Source: a virus
Length of the DNA stretch: 20,041 bases
Virus record (IMG/VR): IMGVR_UViG_3300025238_000004
Location: 1 to 20,041 of that record
Direction: 5' to 3' (one strand)
This document shows positions 1 through 5,070 of this stretch, one piece after another. The position numbers were made by a program, and so were the translations under genes. The stretch's first letter is position 1. Each line of letters begins with the position of its first letter. The notes under the pieces were generated by a model that searched no databases, had not been told where the DNA came from, and was given only the letters and a program-made list of their open reading frames with translations.

Positions 1-102
1 ACAATAAAACATTTAATACTAGCCGTGATGGTGATACCGTTGTTTCCATCCCCGTTTCTGAAAACTCCAGAGATGTTTTTAGGAGAACAGGTTTGTATGG
101 TT
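1..102 (+). CDS. C-terminal end of a plus-strand gene (partial)
   Basis: An open frame runs in from the left edge (codons starting at base 3) and stops with TAA at 100-102. The last residues read SRDGDTVVSIPVSENSRD and then end in RRTGLYG. The composition is balanced and protein-like, and less AT-rich than the neighbours. It would be the only plus-strand gene in the window, converging on gp32, and a hairpin lies just after its stop. I do not recognise the family. A second frame (frame 1) is also open here, to about 155, but it runs through the hairpin and is less protein-like. Only about 33 residues are visible, so the call rests on composition and on the terminator position. Confidence 0.5.
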
Positions 103-107
103 AATCA

Positions 108-132
108 AAAGGGAACTCAAAGAGCCCCCTTT
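108..132. terminator. Bidirectional terminator between converging genes
   Basis: Read on the minus strand, AAAGGGGGCTC and GAGTTCCCTTT form an 11-bp stem (two G-U pairs) with a TTT loop, followed by TGATT. It sits 12 bases after the gp32 stop. On the plus strand the same bases form 6 bp plus 3 bp with two mismatches, followed by ATGTTT. The stem is therefore better for stopping gp32 transcripts, but it lies in a place to serve both genes. Confidence 0.6.
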
Positions 133-143
133 ATGTTTAAGAC

Positions 144-1007
144 TTACTCTTGAGCAAGTTTCTCAAAGTAAGACATAGCATTCTCATCATTAGATGATGT
201 AGTATCGCTATCAACTACTGGTGCTTCTGAAACTTCAGTTAAATCAGCAACATTACCGACAGTAGTAGTGCCTGCAGTTACTCTTTCAAACCTTTCTTTC
301 AATTCACCATATGATTTGAAATTAGTTGCTGAAGTAAATTCAGCAAGTGGGTATTGTTGATGCCAGAGTAGTTCCAATTTCTTGTCATCTCCGTCAATCA
401 CAGCACTAGGTTTTTCAAATTCAGATTTATCATAATTCCAAAAACCATCAACTTTTCTAATTTTCAATTTGAAATTAGCACCTTTCCAAAAATCAAAAGG
501 ATTAATAGGTTTTTCATCTTCAAATTGTGGTTGCATTGCTTCCATCAATTTGTCAAAAATTTTTCTTCCATATTTGAAAAGTCTTACCTTACCTTCATGT
601 TCTGGGTGTTTGGGGTCACTTATTACTAAAATGTTAGAATAGTAATTAAGTTTCCTCTTTCTCTTTCTTGCAAGTTCTTTGTCTGGTTCATTTCCAGTAT
701 TCCAAAGAAGTGTATTTGCTTCAGAGACAGGGTCTTTTTGAGTCAAAGTTGTTAATGAATTTTCAATGTACCATTGTCCAGTCGGGCCTTGAAATGCATG
801 ACTCCAAACTTTAGTCCATGGCATATCTTCCTTATCTGGTGCTGGTAAAAATCTGATAACAGCATAACCATTTCCTGTTTTATCAAGTTCTGGTTTCCAA
901 AATCTTTCATCAACAAAACTTTGTTTATCTGCAGGCGCACTTTCTTTTTGGACTGCAGATAGTAGTTTATCTAAACCACTATTTCGTTTTAATGACTCTA
1001 ACGACAT
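144..1007 (-). CDS. 32: Single-stranded DNA-binding protein gp32
   Basis: This protein coats single-stranded DNA during replication, recombination and repair and recruits gp59 and other replisome proteins. It is 287 aa (T4 gp32 is 301) and aligns along its length: GNGYAVIRFLP (45-55), the H70 region followed by QWYIEN (79-83), SNILVISDP (124-132), FWKGANFKLK (173-182) and GFWNYDKSEF (188-197). An acidic Ser/Asp tail ends the protein, as in T4, where the tail is the protein-interaction region. The Zn-binding residues are mostly absent: T4 H64 matches H70, but the three T4 cysteines fall on S84, D92 and S95. The start is set by AAGGAG at 1015-1020. A consensus promoter lies upstream and a terminator follows. 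Confidence 0.95.
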   Translation of the reverse strand: MSLESLKRNSGLDKLLSAVQKESAPADKQSFVDERFWKPELDKTGNGYAVIRFLPAPDKEDMPWTKVWSHAFQGPTGQWYIENSLTTLTQKDPVSEANTLLWNTGNEPDKELARKRKRKLNYYSNILVISDPKHPEHEGKVRLFKYGRKIFDKLMEAMQPQFEDEKPINPFDFWKGANFKLKIRKVDGFWNYDKSEFEKPSAVIDGDDKKLELLWHQQYPLAEFTSATNFKSYGELKERFERVTAGTTTVGNVADLTEVSEAPVVDSDTTSSNDENAMSYFEKLAQE

Positions 1008-1078
1008 ATCGTTTCTCCTTATGTGTATCTATATTTGTCTTATCCAATTTCTTTCATGATATAAAACATATTTAATAT

Positions 1079-1107
1079 ATTATACTTTATTTCTTAGCAT
1101 TTGTCAA
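1079..1107 (-). promoter_or_regulatory. Perfect sigma70 promoter for gp32
   Basis: On the minus strand TTGACA (1107-1102), a 17-base spacer and TATAAT (1084-1079) match the bacterial housekeeping consensus at all 12 positions. The -35 box lies inside the 3' end of the upstream 58-aa gene and the -10 box just past its stop. The expected start near 1072 leaves a leader of about 65 nt before gp32. T4 gp32 represses its own translation by binding its leader RNA; this AT-rich leader could do the same, but that is inference. Confidence 0.85.
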
Positions 1108-1263
1108 GTCTCGAAAATTCTCATCTGAAAGATTCCAGATACCCATTTGATTCATATTAGATACATCAAAACTAACATGTACTTCCTTAGTTTTATTGAT
1201 ATTATTAGTTAAAGTATATGTCAATAACCACTCATTTTCCGATAACTTTTTTATCTTATTCAT
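1087..1263 (-). CDS. Small 58-aa protein between gp59 and gp32
   Basis: ATG at 1263 to TAA at 1087, 58 residues, starting MNKIKKLSENEWLLTYTL and ending RDLTNAKK. A strong ribosome binding site, GGGAGG, lies nine bases before the ATG and overlaps the end of gp59, so the gene is probably translated as part of the 33-59 operon. It contains WLLTYTL- and VHVSFDVS-like strands separated by a charged turn, then a short polar tail, and looks like a small beta-rich domain. It has no cysteine, signal peptide or membrane segment. I do not recognise the family. Its last codons carry the -35 box of the gp32 promoter. Confidence 0.75.
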   Translation of the reverse strand: MNKIKKLSENEWLLTYTLTNNINKTKEVHVSFDVSNMNQMGIWNLSDENFRDLTNAKK

Positions 1264-1268
1264 TCTTG

Positions 1269-1892
1269 TTAACCTCCCAAATTTGATTTTACCAATTTCT
1301 GCAAAGTAAATTTATATTTAGTCTTATCAAATTCCAGAAATCTTCGATACTTATCAAGAAAGATTTTTGTTTCTGGCCACACTATATCGTCACTCAGCAT
1401 CTTATCCCATTCTTTAAAATAAGAAAGGATATCATCCAAGATAATTAAAGTTTCTGGAAAAATCCTTTTTGCAAGATATCCCTTTAAAAGAATTGGATGT
1501 TTTCCTTTCTCACATTCAAAAATGTATTCAAAATTTTTTATATTATAATCATTTTTATCCATACAAATCTCATTTATCAACAATAAAATATTTTGTTCGA
1601 AAGTGTAAGATAAACTTTCCATTCTTTTTTTCCAATCAGAATAATTCTTTTCAGAAAATTCACCAATCCAACCTTTATGTGATTGAACAAAATTTGCAAT
1701 GTAATAATTTTTTAAATCTGTTGGATTTGAATGTGCTTTAGATGCCTTGTAAAAAATCTTTCTATCATTTCTTTTAAAAAAAGATTCTTTAGTCGATTTT
1801 GTCTTACCACCATATTGAATAAAATCATAATTACCTTTCTCAAAATGTGCCTTCATGCCAAGATATAATTTATATGCATCATATGAATCCAT
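1269..1892 (-). CDS. 59: Replicative helicase loader gp59
   Basis: The gp59 protein loads the replicative helicase gp41 onto gp32-coated forks and recombination intermediates. At 207 aa it is close to T4 gp59 (217 aa). It shows the same N-terminal pattern (DAYKLYLGMKAHF, then YDFIQYGGK, against T4 VYKLYLMIKQHM and YDVIKYNW), the YYIANFVQSHKGWIGEF block (T4 FISNLVANQDAWIGDI) and the all-helical C-terminal half with IFECEKGKHP and LILDDIL-like segments. It starts four bases after the gp33 stop, and its own stop overlaps the ribosome binding site of the next small gene. The order 33-59-32 is that of T4. No strong Shine-Dalgarno precedes its ATG, so translational coupling to gp33 is likely. Confidence 0.9.
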   Translation of the reverse strand: MDSYDAYKLYLGMKAHFEKGNYDFIQYGGKTKSTKESFFKRNDRKIFYKASKAHSNPTDLKNYYIANFVQSHKGWIGEFSEKNYSDWKKRMESLSYTFEQNILLLINEICMDKNDYNIKNFEYIFECEKGKHPILLKGYLAKRIFPETLIILDDILSYFKEWDKMLSDDIVWPETKIFLDKYRRFLEFDKTKYKFTLQKLVKSNLGG

Positions 1893-1896
1893 TATA

Positions 1897-2148
1897 TTAT
1901 AAATCAGGAAGTTTCCCTGCCTTTGGAAAGAAATTTAAATCTCTCGCATCTAATTCTATTTTTTCTTTTAATGTTTTGGATATCAATCGACCAATTGATG
2001 ATGGGTCAATATCATTCATCTCACAATAATGTAACACCGCCTGCATATGCGACATTTCATAATTTTTAACAATCTGTTCTATTTCTAATTCGAATGTTCT
2101 TTGTGTTTTAAATGACATTTTTGACTCTAACATAATATTCACTCGCAT
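1897..2148 (-). CDS. 33: Late-transcription coactivator gp33
   Basis: In T4, gp33 bridges host RNA polymerase (beta flap) and the gp45 sliding clamp so that gp55-bound polymerase can fire TATAAATA late promoters. This 83-aa protein (T4: 112 aa) has the conserved pattern IEQIVKNYEMSHMQAVLHY, then SIGRLISKTLKEKIELDA, and a C-terminal hydrophobic Leu tail (KLPDL, T4 ends DFLL), the likely clamp-binding end. Its position next to gp59 and gp32 supports the call. Three in-frame ATGs open the frame (residues 1, 6 and 11) and none has a strong ribosome binding site, so the exact start is uncertain. It starts about 15 bases past the end of the tmRNA coding piece, so one transcript could carry both. 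Confidence 0.85.
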   Translation of the reverse strand: MRVNIMLESKMSFKTQRTFELEIEQIVKNYEMSHMQAVLHYCEMNDIDPSSIGRLISKTLKEKIELDARDLNFFPKAGKLPDL

Positions 2149-2168
2149 AACTTTTTCATTCTAATAGC

Positions 2169-2198
2169 GGTGGTTTTTCTGTTGCTAAGAAAACCACC
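2169..2198 (-). other. Hairpin at the 3' end of the tmRNA coding piece
   Basis: GGTGGTTTTCT (2198-2188) and AGAAAAACCACC (2180-2169) form a long stem with one bulged base and a seven-base loop TAGCAAC. No T-run follows, so it is more likely a structural 3' helix of the coding RNA than a terminator. GTGGTGG just after the tag stop could also pair with the same CCACC strand, which would allow a pseudoknot or an alternative fold. Confidence 0.6.
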
Positions 2199-2217
2199 AA
2201 ACTCCCACCACTTTTTT

Positions 2218-2253
2218 TTAAGCGGCTAGTTGATAATCAAAGTTATCAGTTGT
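2218..2253 (-). other. tmRNA proteolysis-tag reading frame
   Basis: The frame ending at TAA (2220-2218) reads TTDNFDYQLAA. The resume codon is probably ACA (2253) or ACT (2250); starting at ACT gives ten encoded residues, the same number as the E. coli tag ANDENYALAA. The DNF block matches the ANDNF start of alphaproteobacterial tags such as that of Caulobacter, and the C-terminal LAA is the classic ClpX-recognised ending. An ATG occurs three codons before the ACA, in the same frame, but it should not be annotated as a gene start. Confidence 0.85.
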
Positions 2254-2299
2254 TTTTTCCATAACCCTTTCGTATTGCAATCGAATCCATGGCGCCCCC

Positions 2300-2318
2300 T
2301 CATATCGTTATTAATCAA
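2300..2318 (-). other. Intervening spacer removed between the tmRNA pieces
   Basis: Nineteen AT-rich bases lie between the discriminator A of the acceptor piece (2319) and the first G of the coding piece (2299). In known permuted tmRNAs this segment is cut out by tRNA-type processing (RNase P making the 5' end of the coding piece, 3' nucleases then CCA addition on the acceptor piece). The absence of encoded CCA fits that. The processing itself is inferred from the family. Confidence 0.75.
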
Positions 2319-2376
2319 TGGAGGCGGGAGAAATCGAATCTCCGTCTTACAATCCTACTTAACGGATTACTTAGTT

Positions 2377-2384
2377 TATTTATA
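2377..2384 (-). promoter_or_regulatory. T4-type late promoter for the tmRNA
   Basis: The exact octamer TATAAATA lies on the minus strand. T4 late transcripts start about six to eight bases downstream of it, which here means near 2371, exactly where the P2 strand of the acceptor piece begins. No processing would then be needed for that 5' end. Such octamers also arise by chance in DNA this AT-rich. Confidence 0.5.
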
Positions 2385-2413
2385 AGTATGACATAAAAAA
2401 AATAATTTGTCAA
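2385..2413 (-). promoter_or_regulatory. Sigma70-like promoter for the tmRNA
   Basis: TTGACA (2413-2408) is a perfect -35 box, beginning three bases past the 3' end of tRNA-Ala; 17 bases later CATACT (2390-2385) matches four of six -10 positions. The -35 box is followed by AAAT, as at three other promoters in this window. Transcription would start near 2378, just before the acceptor piece. Confidence 0.55.
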
Positions 2414-2416
2414 GTG

Positions 2417-2489
2417 TGGAGCTAACGGGATTTGAACCCGTAATTTTTCTGTGCAAGAGAAATGGTTTCCCAGATTAGCCTATAGCCCC
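2417..2489 (-). tRNA. tRNA-Ala(UGC)
   Basis: A complete 73-nt cloverleaf. The acceptor stem GGGGCTA/TAGCTCC is seven pairs including G3-U70, the alanine identity element. The D-arm GGCT...AACC has one mismatch. The anticodon stem TTTCT/AGAAA holds loop CTTGCAC with anticodon TGC. A four-base variable loop and the T-arm ACGGG-TTCAAAT-CCCGT follow, then discriminator A. CCA is not encoded. It begins three bases after the exonuclease stop, so it is probably cut from that transcript. It would read GCA and related alanine codons, supplementing the host pool. Confidence 0.92.
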
Positions 2490-2492
2490 TCG

Positions 2493-3206
2493 TTATGTAT
2501 TAAGGCCTTGCATATTATCTTCTTGAGTAAAAATCTTTAAAGATTCTTCAAGTAGGTGTAGATAATCTTTTTTATCTTTAACAAATTCTTGAACAGTTCC
2601 ATCTTCAGTTACAACCAAAATCGCAATCTGGTCTATACTTATTCCAGTTCTTTCTTCAAACATCTCAGAATATGCAGTTGCTTGTATGTAATAATTTTCA
2701 TTCCATTCATCATTTCGTTCACTTCTTGATGTCTTAAAATCAATTACAGTAGGTATTCCATAGTATTTCGCAACACAATCCACCCTACCAGCAACCATTA
2801 ATTTATCTGACCATAATGAAGTTTCCTGTGCATATATGTTATCAATATTTTTTAATACTTGGTCTTTTAATCTATTAAATAAACAATATCCAAGAAAATT
2901 TCTTTGTGAATGTTTTGCAAAATCGGTTGAATTATAAATGTGTTGGTTCATCAAATAATCTTCACACATTTTATGAACAGCAGAACCACGACTAGCTGCA
3001 GTTCTAGCAATATGATTCGCAACATCTTCTCCAACTCGTTGTCGCCATTCAAATAATCCTTCTTTTTTTCTATTGGATAAAACTGTCGTTATAGACGGAT
3101 AAAGAATTCCTTCTGGAGTTATATAATATCGTTTTCTATCTACATTCTTTGTTGAAATTTCTGGAACATATTTTATTTCTCTTTTAAATTCATATAATTT
3201 ATTCAT
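2493..3206 (-). CDS. PD-(D/E)XK family exonuclease
   Basis: This is probably a metal-dependent DNA exonuclease of the RecB/MGME1-like PD-(D/E)XK class, often found beside phoH in T4-like marine phages. Numbered from the ATG at 3206 it shows RGSAVHK (His 78), a Glu at 128, AGRVD (Asp 143), the core VIDFKTS (Asp 156, Lys 158) and Q175-x3-Y179, which together are the catalytic signature of the fold. The frame can be extended to a TTG at 3239 overlapping the phoH end, but the ATG 19 bases after the phoH stop is the more natural start; neither has a strong ribosome binding site. tRNA-Ala follows three bases after the stop. A recombination/repair or host-DNA turnover role is inferred. Confidence 0.85.
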   Translation of the reverse strand: MNKLYEFKREIKYVPEISTKNVDRKRYYITPEGILYPSITTVLSNRKKEGLFEWRQRVGEDVANHIARTAASRGSAVHKMCEDYLMNQHIYNSTDFAKHSQRNFLGYCLFNRLKDQVLKNIDNIYAQETSLWSDKLMVAGRVDCVAKYYGIPTVIDFKTSRSERNDEWNENYYIQATAYSEMFEERTGISIDQIAILVVTEDGTVQEFVKDKKDYLHLLEESLKIFTQEDNMQGLNT

Positions 3207-3225
3207 AATATATATTTTTTCGTTA

Positions 3226-3939
3226 TCAACCACCAACAAGTCCTAATTTAATTTTATTAATCAAATAATTTCTAACAAATCCTGAACGAACTATATCACC
3301 GAGGTTATATTCAATTAATGTAAATTCTTCCATTTGTTCAAGAATTCTAGTAAAATCTAAAATAGCATTTTTCTCTCGTGTCTTAACTAAATCAGTTTGG
3401 TCTATATCACCACAGAAAATTATTTTACTATCTTGACCAACTCTTGTAATAATAGTATCTAATTCATGAAAATTTAAATTTTGAGATTCATCTACAATAA
3501 TAATAGAATTATCAAAAGTTAATCCTCGAAGAAAAGAAGTTGAAAGAAAATATAAAGTTTGTTGTGTTTTCAATCTATCATACAACGAACTAAATGCAAC
3601 TTCATTTGGTTGTTCAAACATAAACTGCACCATATTTTGATATACCGTTTGATATAAAAGTGTTTTATCTTCTTCATCACCAGAAACAGATTCTATATCT
3701 CTTGTTGGCATTAATGAACGAACAAGACATACTCTATGATATGGACTTTTTAAATCCAGAACATCTTTAAGTGCAAGATATAATGCAACAAAAGTTTTTC
3801 CTGTTCCAGCAGCACCATATTGAAAAAGATTTTGTCCTTTTTTAAATGCATCAAATGCTACTTTTTGATTATCCGTAACTGGTTTTATATTAACCAATTG
3901 AGAATCTGTAATTTCTTTTACTTTCTTTTGTGTCGCCAT
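3226..3939 (-). CDS. phoH: PhoH-like P-loop ATPase
   Basis: PhoH-family proteins are RNA/DNA-helicase-like ATPases, common in marine phages, with an unproven role (phosphate-stress and RNA-metabolism links have been proposed). At 237 aa it contains Walker A GAAGTGKT (42-49), a conserved LVRSLMPTRDIESVSGD segment (72-88), Walker B IIIVDESQN (146-154) and the motif GDIDQTDL (177-184), in the family order. GAGGG lies upstream of its ATG. The downstream exonuclease frame begins within or just past its 3' end, so the two are probably cotranscribed. An intergenic region with a possible small ORF and a late-type promoter precedes it. Confidence 0.92.
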   Translation of the reverse strand: MATQKKVKEITDSQLVNIKPVTDNQKVAFDAFKKGQNLFQYGAAGTGKTFVALYLALKDVLDLKSPYHRVCLVRSLMPTRDIESVSGDEEDKTLLYQTVYQNMVQFMFEQPNEVAFSSLYDRLKTQQTLYFLSTSFLRGLTFDNSIIIVDESQNLNFHELDTIITRVGQDSKIIFCGDIDQTDLVKTREKNAILDFTRILEQMEEFTLIEYNLGDIVRSGFVRNYLINKIKLGLVGG

Positions 3940-3952
3940 TATCTAAAACCCT

Positions 3953-4081
3953 CTATAAAAAAGGGATTGTCATGCAACAACCCCCATTGATACATGAGCT
4001 GATTGATTTCAAAGCTTCCAAACCCTTTTTTGATGATACTTTAATATCGAAGGTCATGCTGAAATTTCTAGCTCGTATCAT
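3953..4081 (-). CDS. Possible 42-aa protein upstream of phoH
   Basis: ATG at 4081 to TAG at 3953 encodes 42 residues (starts MIRARNFSMTFDIKVSSKKG, contains SSCINGGCCM). It fills an otherwise empty 155-base gap. No clear ribosome binding site precedes either Met (residues 1 or 9); a late-type TATAAATA lies six bases upstream, which would make the message nearly leaderless. The three cysteines near the C-terminus could bind a metal. No family recognised. An overlapping plus-strand frame (3930-4124) is a competitor but has no expression signals. Confidence 0.35.
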   Translation of the reverse strand: MIRARNFSMTFDIKVSSKKGLEALKSISSCINGGCCMTIPFL

Positions 4082-4086
4082 TGTAA

Positions 4087-4094
4087 TATTTATA
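4087..4094 (-). promoter_or_regulatory. T4-type late promoter upstream of phoH
   Basis: The exact octamer TATAAATA lies in the gap right after the 104-aa gene. A start near 4080 would drive the possible 42-aa ORF and phoH (leader of about 140 nt). Chance occurrence cannot be excluded. Confidence 0.4.
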
Positions 4095-4409
4095 TCATTC
4101 CTTATCTTTCAATTGTTTATTTAGATGTCGTTGAAACACTCTTTCACCCTTTTTTTGTTTAATTGTCCTGTTATTTCCATATCTACCTGCAAGTGGACTA
4201 TTCGGATGTCCTTCTGAAATCTTTTGTAAAGTTTCTTTCCATCCCGAATCCATTTTATGTTCCATATTAACACCAGACACGATTGCTGGAGCAGCAGGTA
4301 CTATTTTGATATGTGGATTTTGTTCTAAATATTCTTCCATTTCTGAAATAGACATAAAAACTTCTTCTATTTTATTCGTTTTTGAATCTATTAAGTCGTA
4401 AGTTGGCAA
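4095..4409 (-). CDS. Conserved marine T4-like phage protein, FmdB-like N-terminus
   Basis: A 104-aa protein of a type I know from T4-like cyanophages. It starts MPTYDLIDSKTNKIEEVFMS (FmdB-like beta-hairpin layout but without the zinc-ribbon cysteines), continues with EEYLEQNPHIKIVPAAPAIVSG, then DSGWKETLQKISEGHPNSPL, and ends in a basic lysine-rich tail. The function is not known. The start is a TTG, supported by GGGAG eight to nine bases upstream and by the lack of a suitable ATG. It is driven by a perfect sigma70 promoter (4442-4470) with extra TATAAT-like repeats next to it, so it is probably an early gene. Confidence 0.8.
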   Translation of the reverse strand: MPTYDLIDSKTNKIEEVFMSISEMEEYLEQNPHIKIVPAAPAIVSGVNMEHKMDSGWKETLQKISEGHPNSPLAGRYGNNRTIKQKKGERVFQRHLNKQLKDKE

Positions 4410-4441
4410 AATTATATCTCCCTATTATAAAATATTATAAT

Positions 4442-4470
4442 ATTATACTCTATCTAAGTGGATTTGTCAA
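4442..4470 (-). promoter_or_regulatory. Perfect sigma70 promoter
   Basis: TTGACA (4470-4465), a 17-base spacer and TATAAT (4447-4442) match the consensus at 12 of 12 positions. It lies across the 3' end of the metallopeptidase gene and points at the TTG-started 104-aa gene. Two further TATAAT boxes follow within 25 bases, so alternative start sites are possible. Confidence 0.85.
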
Positions 4471-5019
4471 GTCATCATATTTTCCATATTTTCGAATTAC
4501 ATCAGATAATCCAAATTTTATATCACTATACATGGTGCTTTCTTGTGTCCAAGATTCTTTTGACCATTTAAGTTTTTCACACATACGCACATACATGCCG
4601 ATTTCTCTACCATGTGCTTCTACTTCCCATGGCAAATCATAATAATCTAATCCTTTGATATCCAATACTGTATCTTGCCATTTATATCTATTCGCATCTC
4701 TGACATATTCATACATTTCACCTTTTGTCCATTGTTTAAGATGTACTAGTTCGTGTGCTAATGCTATAAGTTTATTTCTAAGTTTTATTTTATTATCTAA
4801 ATTGATAGTAAATTTTTTTGGTCTACGGGTATCAATTTCATCATTCCATATACATTCCCCTTCTATTTTTTGTTTTTTAAAAAGAGTATCACTATAAAAA
4901 ATAGAAATTGAAAGTTTAGATTGAATTCGTTTGGATAAAAGATGGTCAAGATACCATCTTACAGATAATCTAGTTTTTATTTTGGTTTCGGCATCACATC
5001 CTCTTATAAATAATCTCAT
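4450..5019 (-). CDS. Putative zinc metallopeptidase (HExxH)
   Basis: A 189-aa protein with a zincin signature: ALAHELVHLKQW places H89, E90 and H93 in the HExxH motif, and a later WEVEAHGRE block (131-139) offers an acidic third metal ligand, the arrangement seen in phage zincin-like proteins. The N-terminal 80 residues have strand-like segments (KLSISIFYSD, KKFTINLD) typical of such small domains. There is no signal peptide, so it would act in the cytoplasm. Possible roles are processing of a phage or host protein, but the substrate is unknown. No ribosome binding site precedes the ATG. The promoter of the next gene lies in its last codons. Confidence 0.7.
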   Translation of the reverse strand: MRLFIRGCDAETKIKTRLSVRWYLDHLLSKRIQSKLSISIFYSDTLFKKQKIEGECIWNDEIDTRRPKKFTINLDNKIKLRNKLIALAHELVHLKQWTKGEMYEYVRDANRYKWQDTVLDIKGLDYYDLPWEVEAHGREIGMYVRMCEKLKWSKESWTQESTMYSDIKFGLSDVIRKYGKYDDLTNPLR

Positions 5020-5024
5020 AATAT

Positions 5025-5032
5025 TATTTATA
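5025..5032 (-). promoter_or_regulatory. TATAAATA octamer (late-type, doubtful)
   Basis: An exact TATAAATA lies six bases before the metallopeptidase ATG. A late start would fall at or inside the first codons, giving a leaderless message, which is consistent with the missing ribosome binding site but equally consistent with chance in AT-rich DNA. Confidence 0.3.
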
Positions 5033-5070
5033 TTACAAATAACTTTATAAAATCTTTAGTAAATGAAAAT

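Larger units (their letters stand above)
2165..2374 (-). ncRNA. ssrA: Circularly permuted (two-piece) tmRNA
   Basis: tmRNA rescues stalled ribosomes: charged with alanine, it enters the A site, swaps the broken message for its own tag frame and marks the product for proteolysis. The acceptor piece (about 2374-2319) carries the T-arm GGAGA-TTCGATT-TCTCC (2343-2327) and 3' acceptor strand CGCCTCC plus A (2326-2319). After a 19-nt spacer the coding piece starts with GGGGGCG (2299-2293), then GGATTCGA (2288-2281, the tmRNA D-loop signature), a P2 strand and the tag frame. GGGGGCG pairs all seven bases with CGCCTCC, including G3-U70, the alanine identity pair. P2 is confirmed twice: TTGCAAT (2280-2274) with ATTGTAA (2353-2347), and GGGTTAT (2267-2261) with GTAATCC (2370-2364). 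GTAGGATT before GAC and the T-arm also matches the tmRNA 3' domain. CCA is not encoded. Outer ends are estimates. This permuted order is the alphaproteobacterial type. Confidence 0.93.

Noticed and set aside
1-155. Alternative plus-strand frame 1, open to about 155
   Set aside because: It runs through the terminator and into the gp32 coding region; the frame-3 ending at 102 is more protein-like and stops before the hairpin.
2218-2262. Short CDS starting ATG and ending DNFDYQLAA
   Set aside because: The ATG is in frame with the tag but has no ribosome binding site and lies inside the P2/tag region of the tmRNA; tmRNA tags resume without an ATG.
2319-2376. 3' half of a tRNA-Leu(UAA) with an eight-base anticodon loop
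   Set aside because: The T-arm and acceptor strand look like a tRNA, but there is no D-arm or 5' acceptor strand upstream. The matching 5' strand lies downstream with a GGATTCGA signature and a tag frame, so it is the acceptor piece of a permuted tmRNA.
3930-4124. Plus-strand 64-aa frame with a hydrophobic end
   Set aside because: It overlaps two minus-strand genes and a gap, has no promoter or ribosome binding site, and the gap is better read on the minus strand.
4425-4447. Repeated TATAATATT units as a possible origin or iteron array
   Set aside because: Two or three short AT repeats next to a perfect promoter are better explained as -10 boxes; no wider repeat structure.
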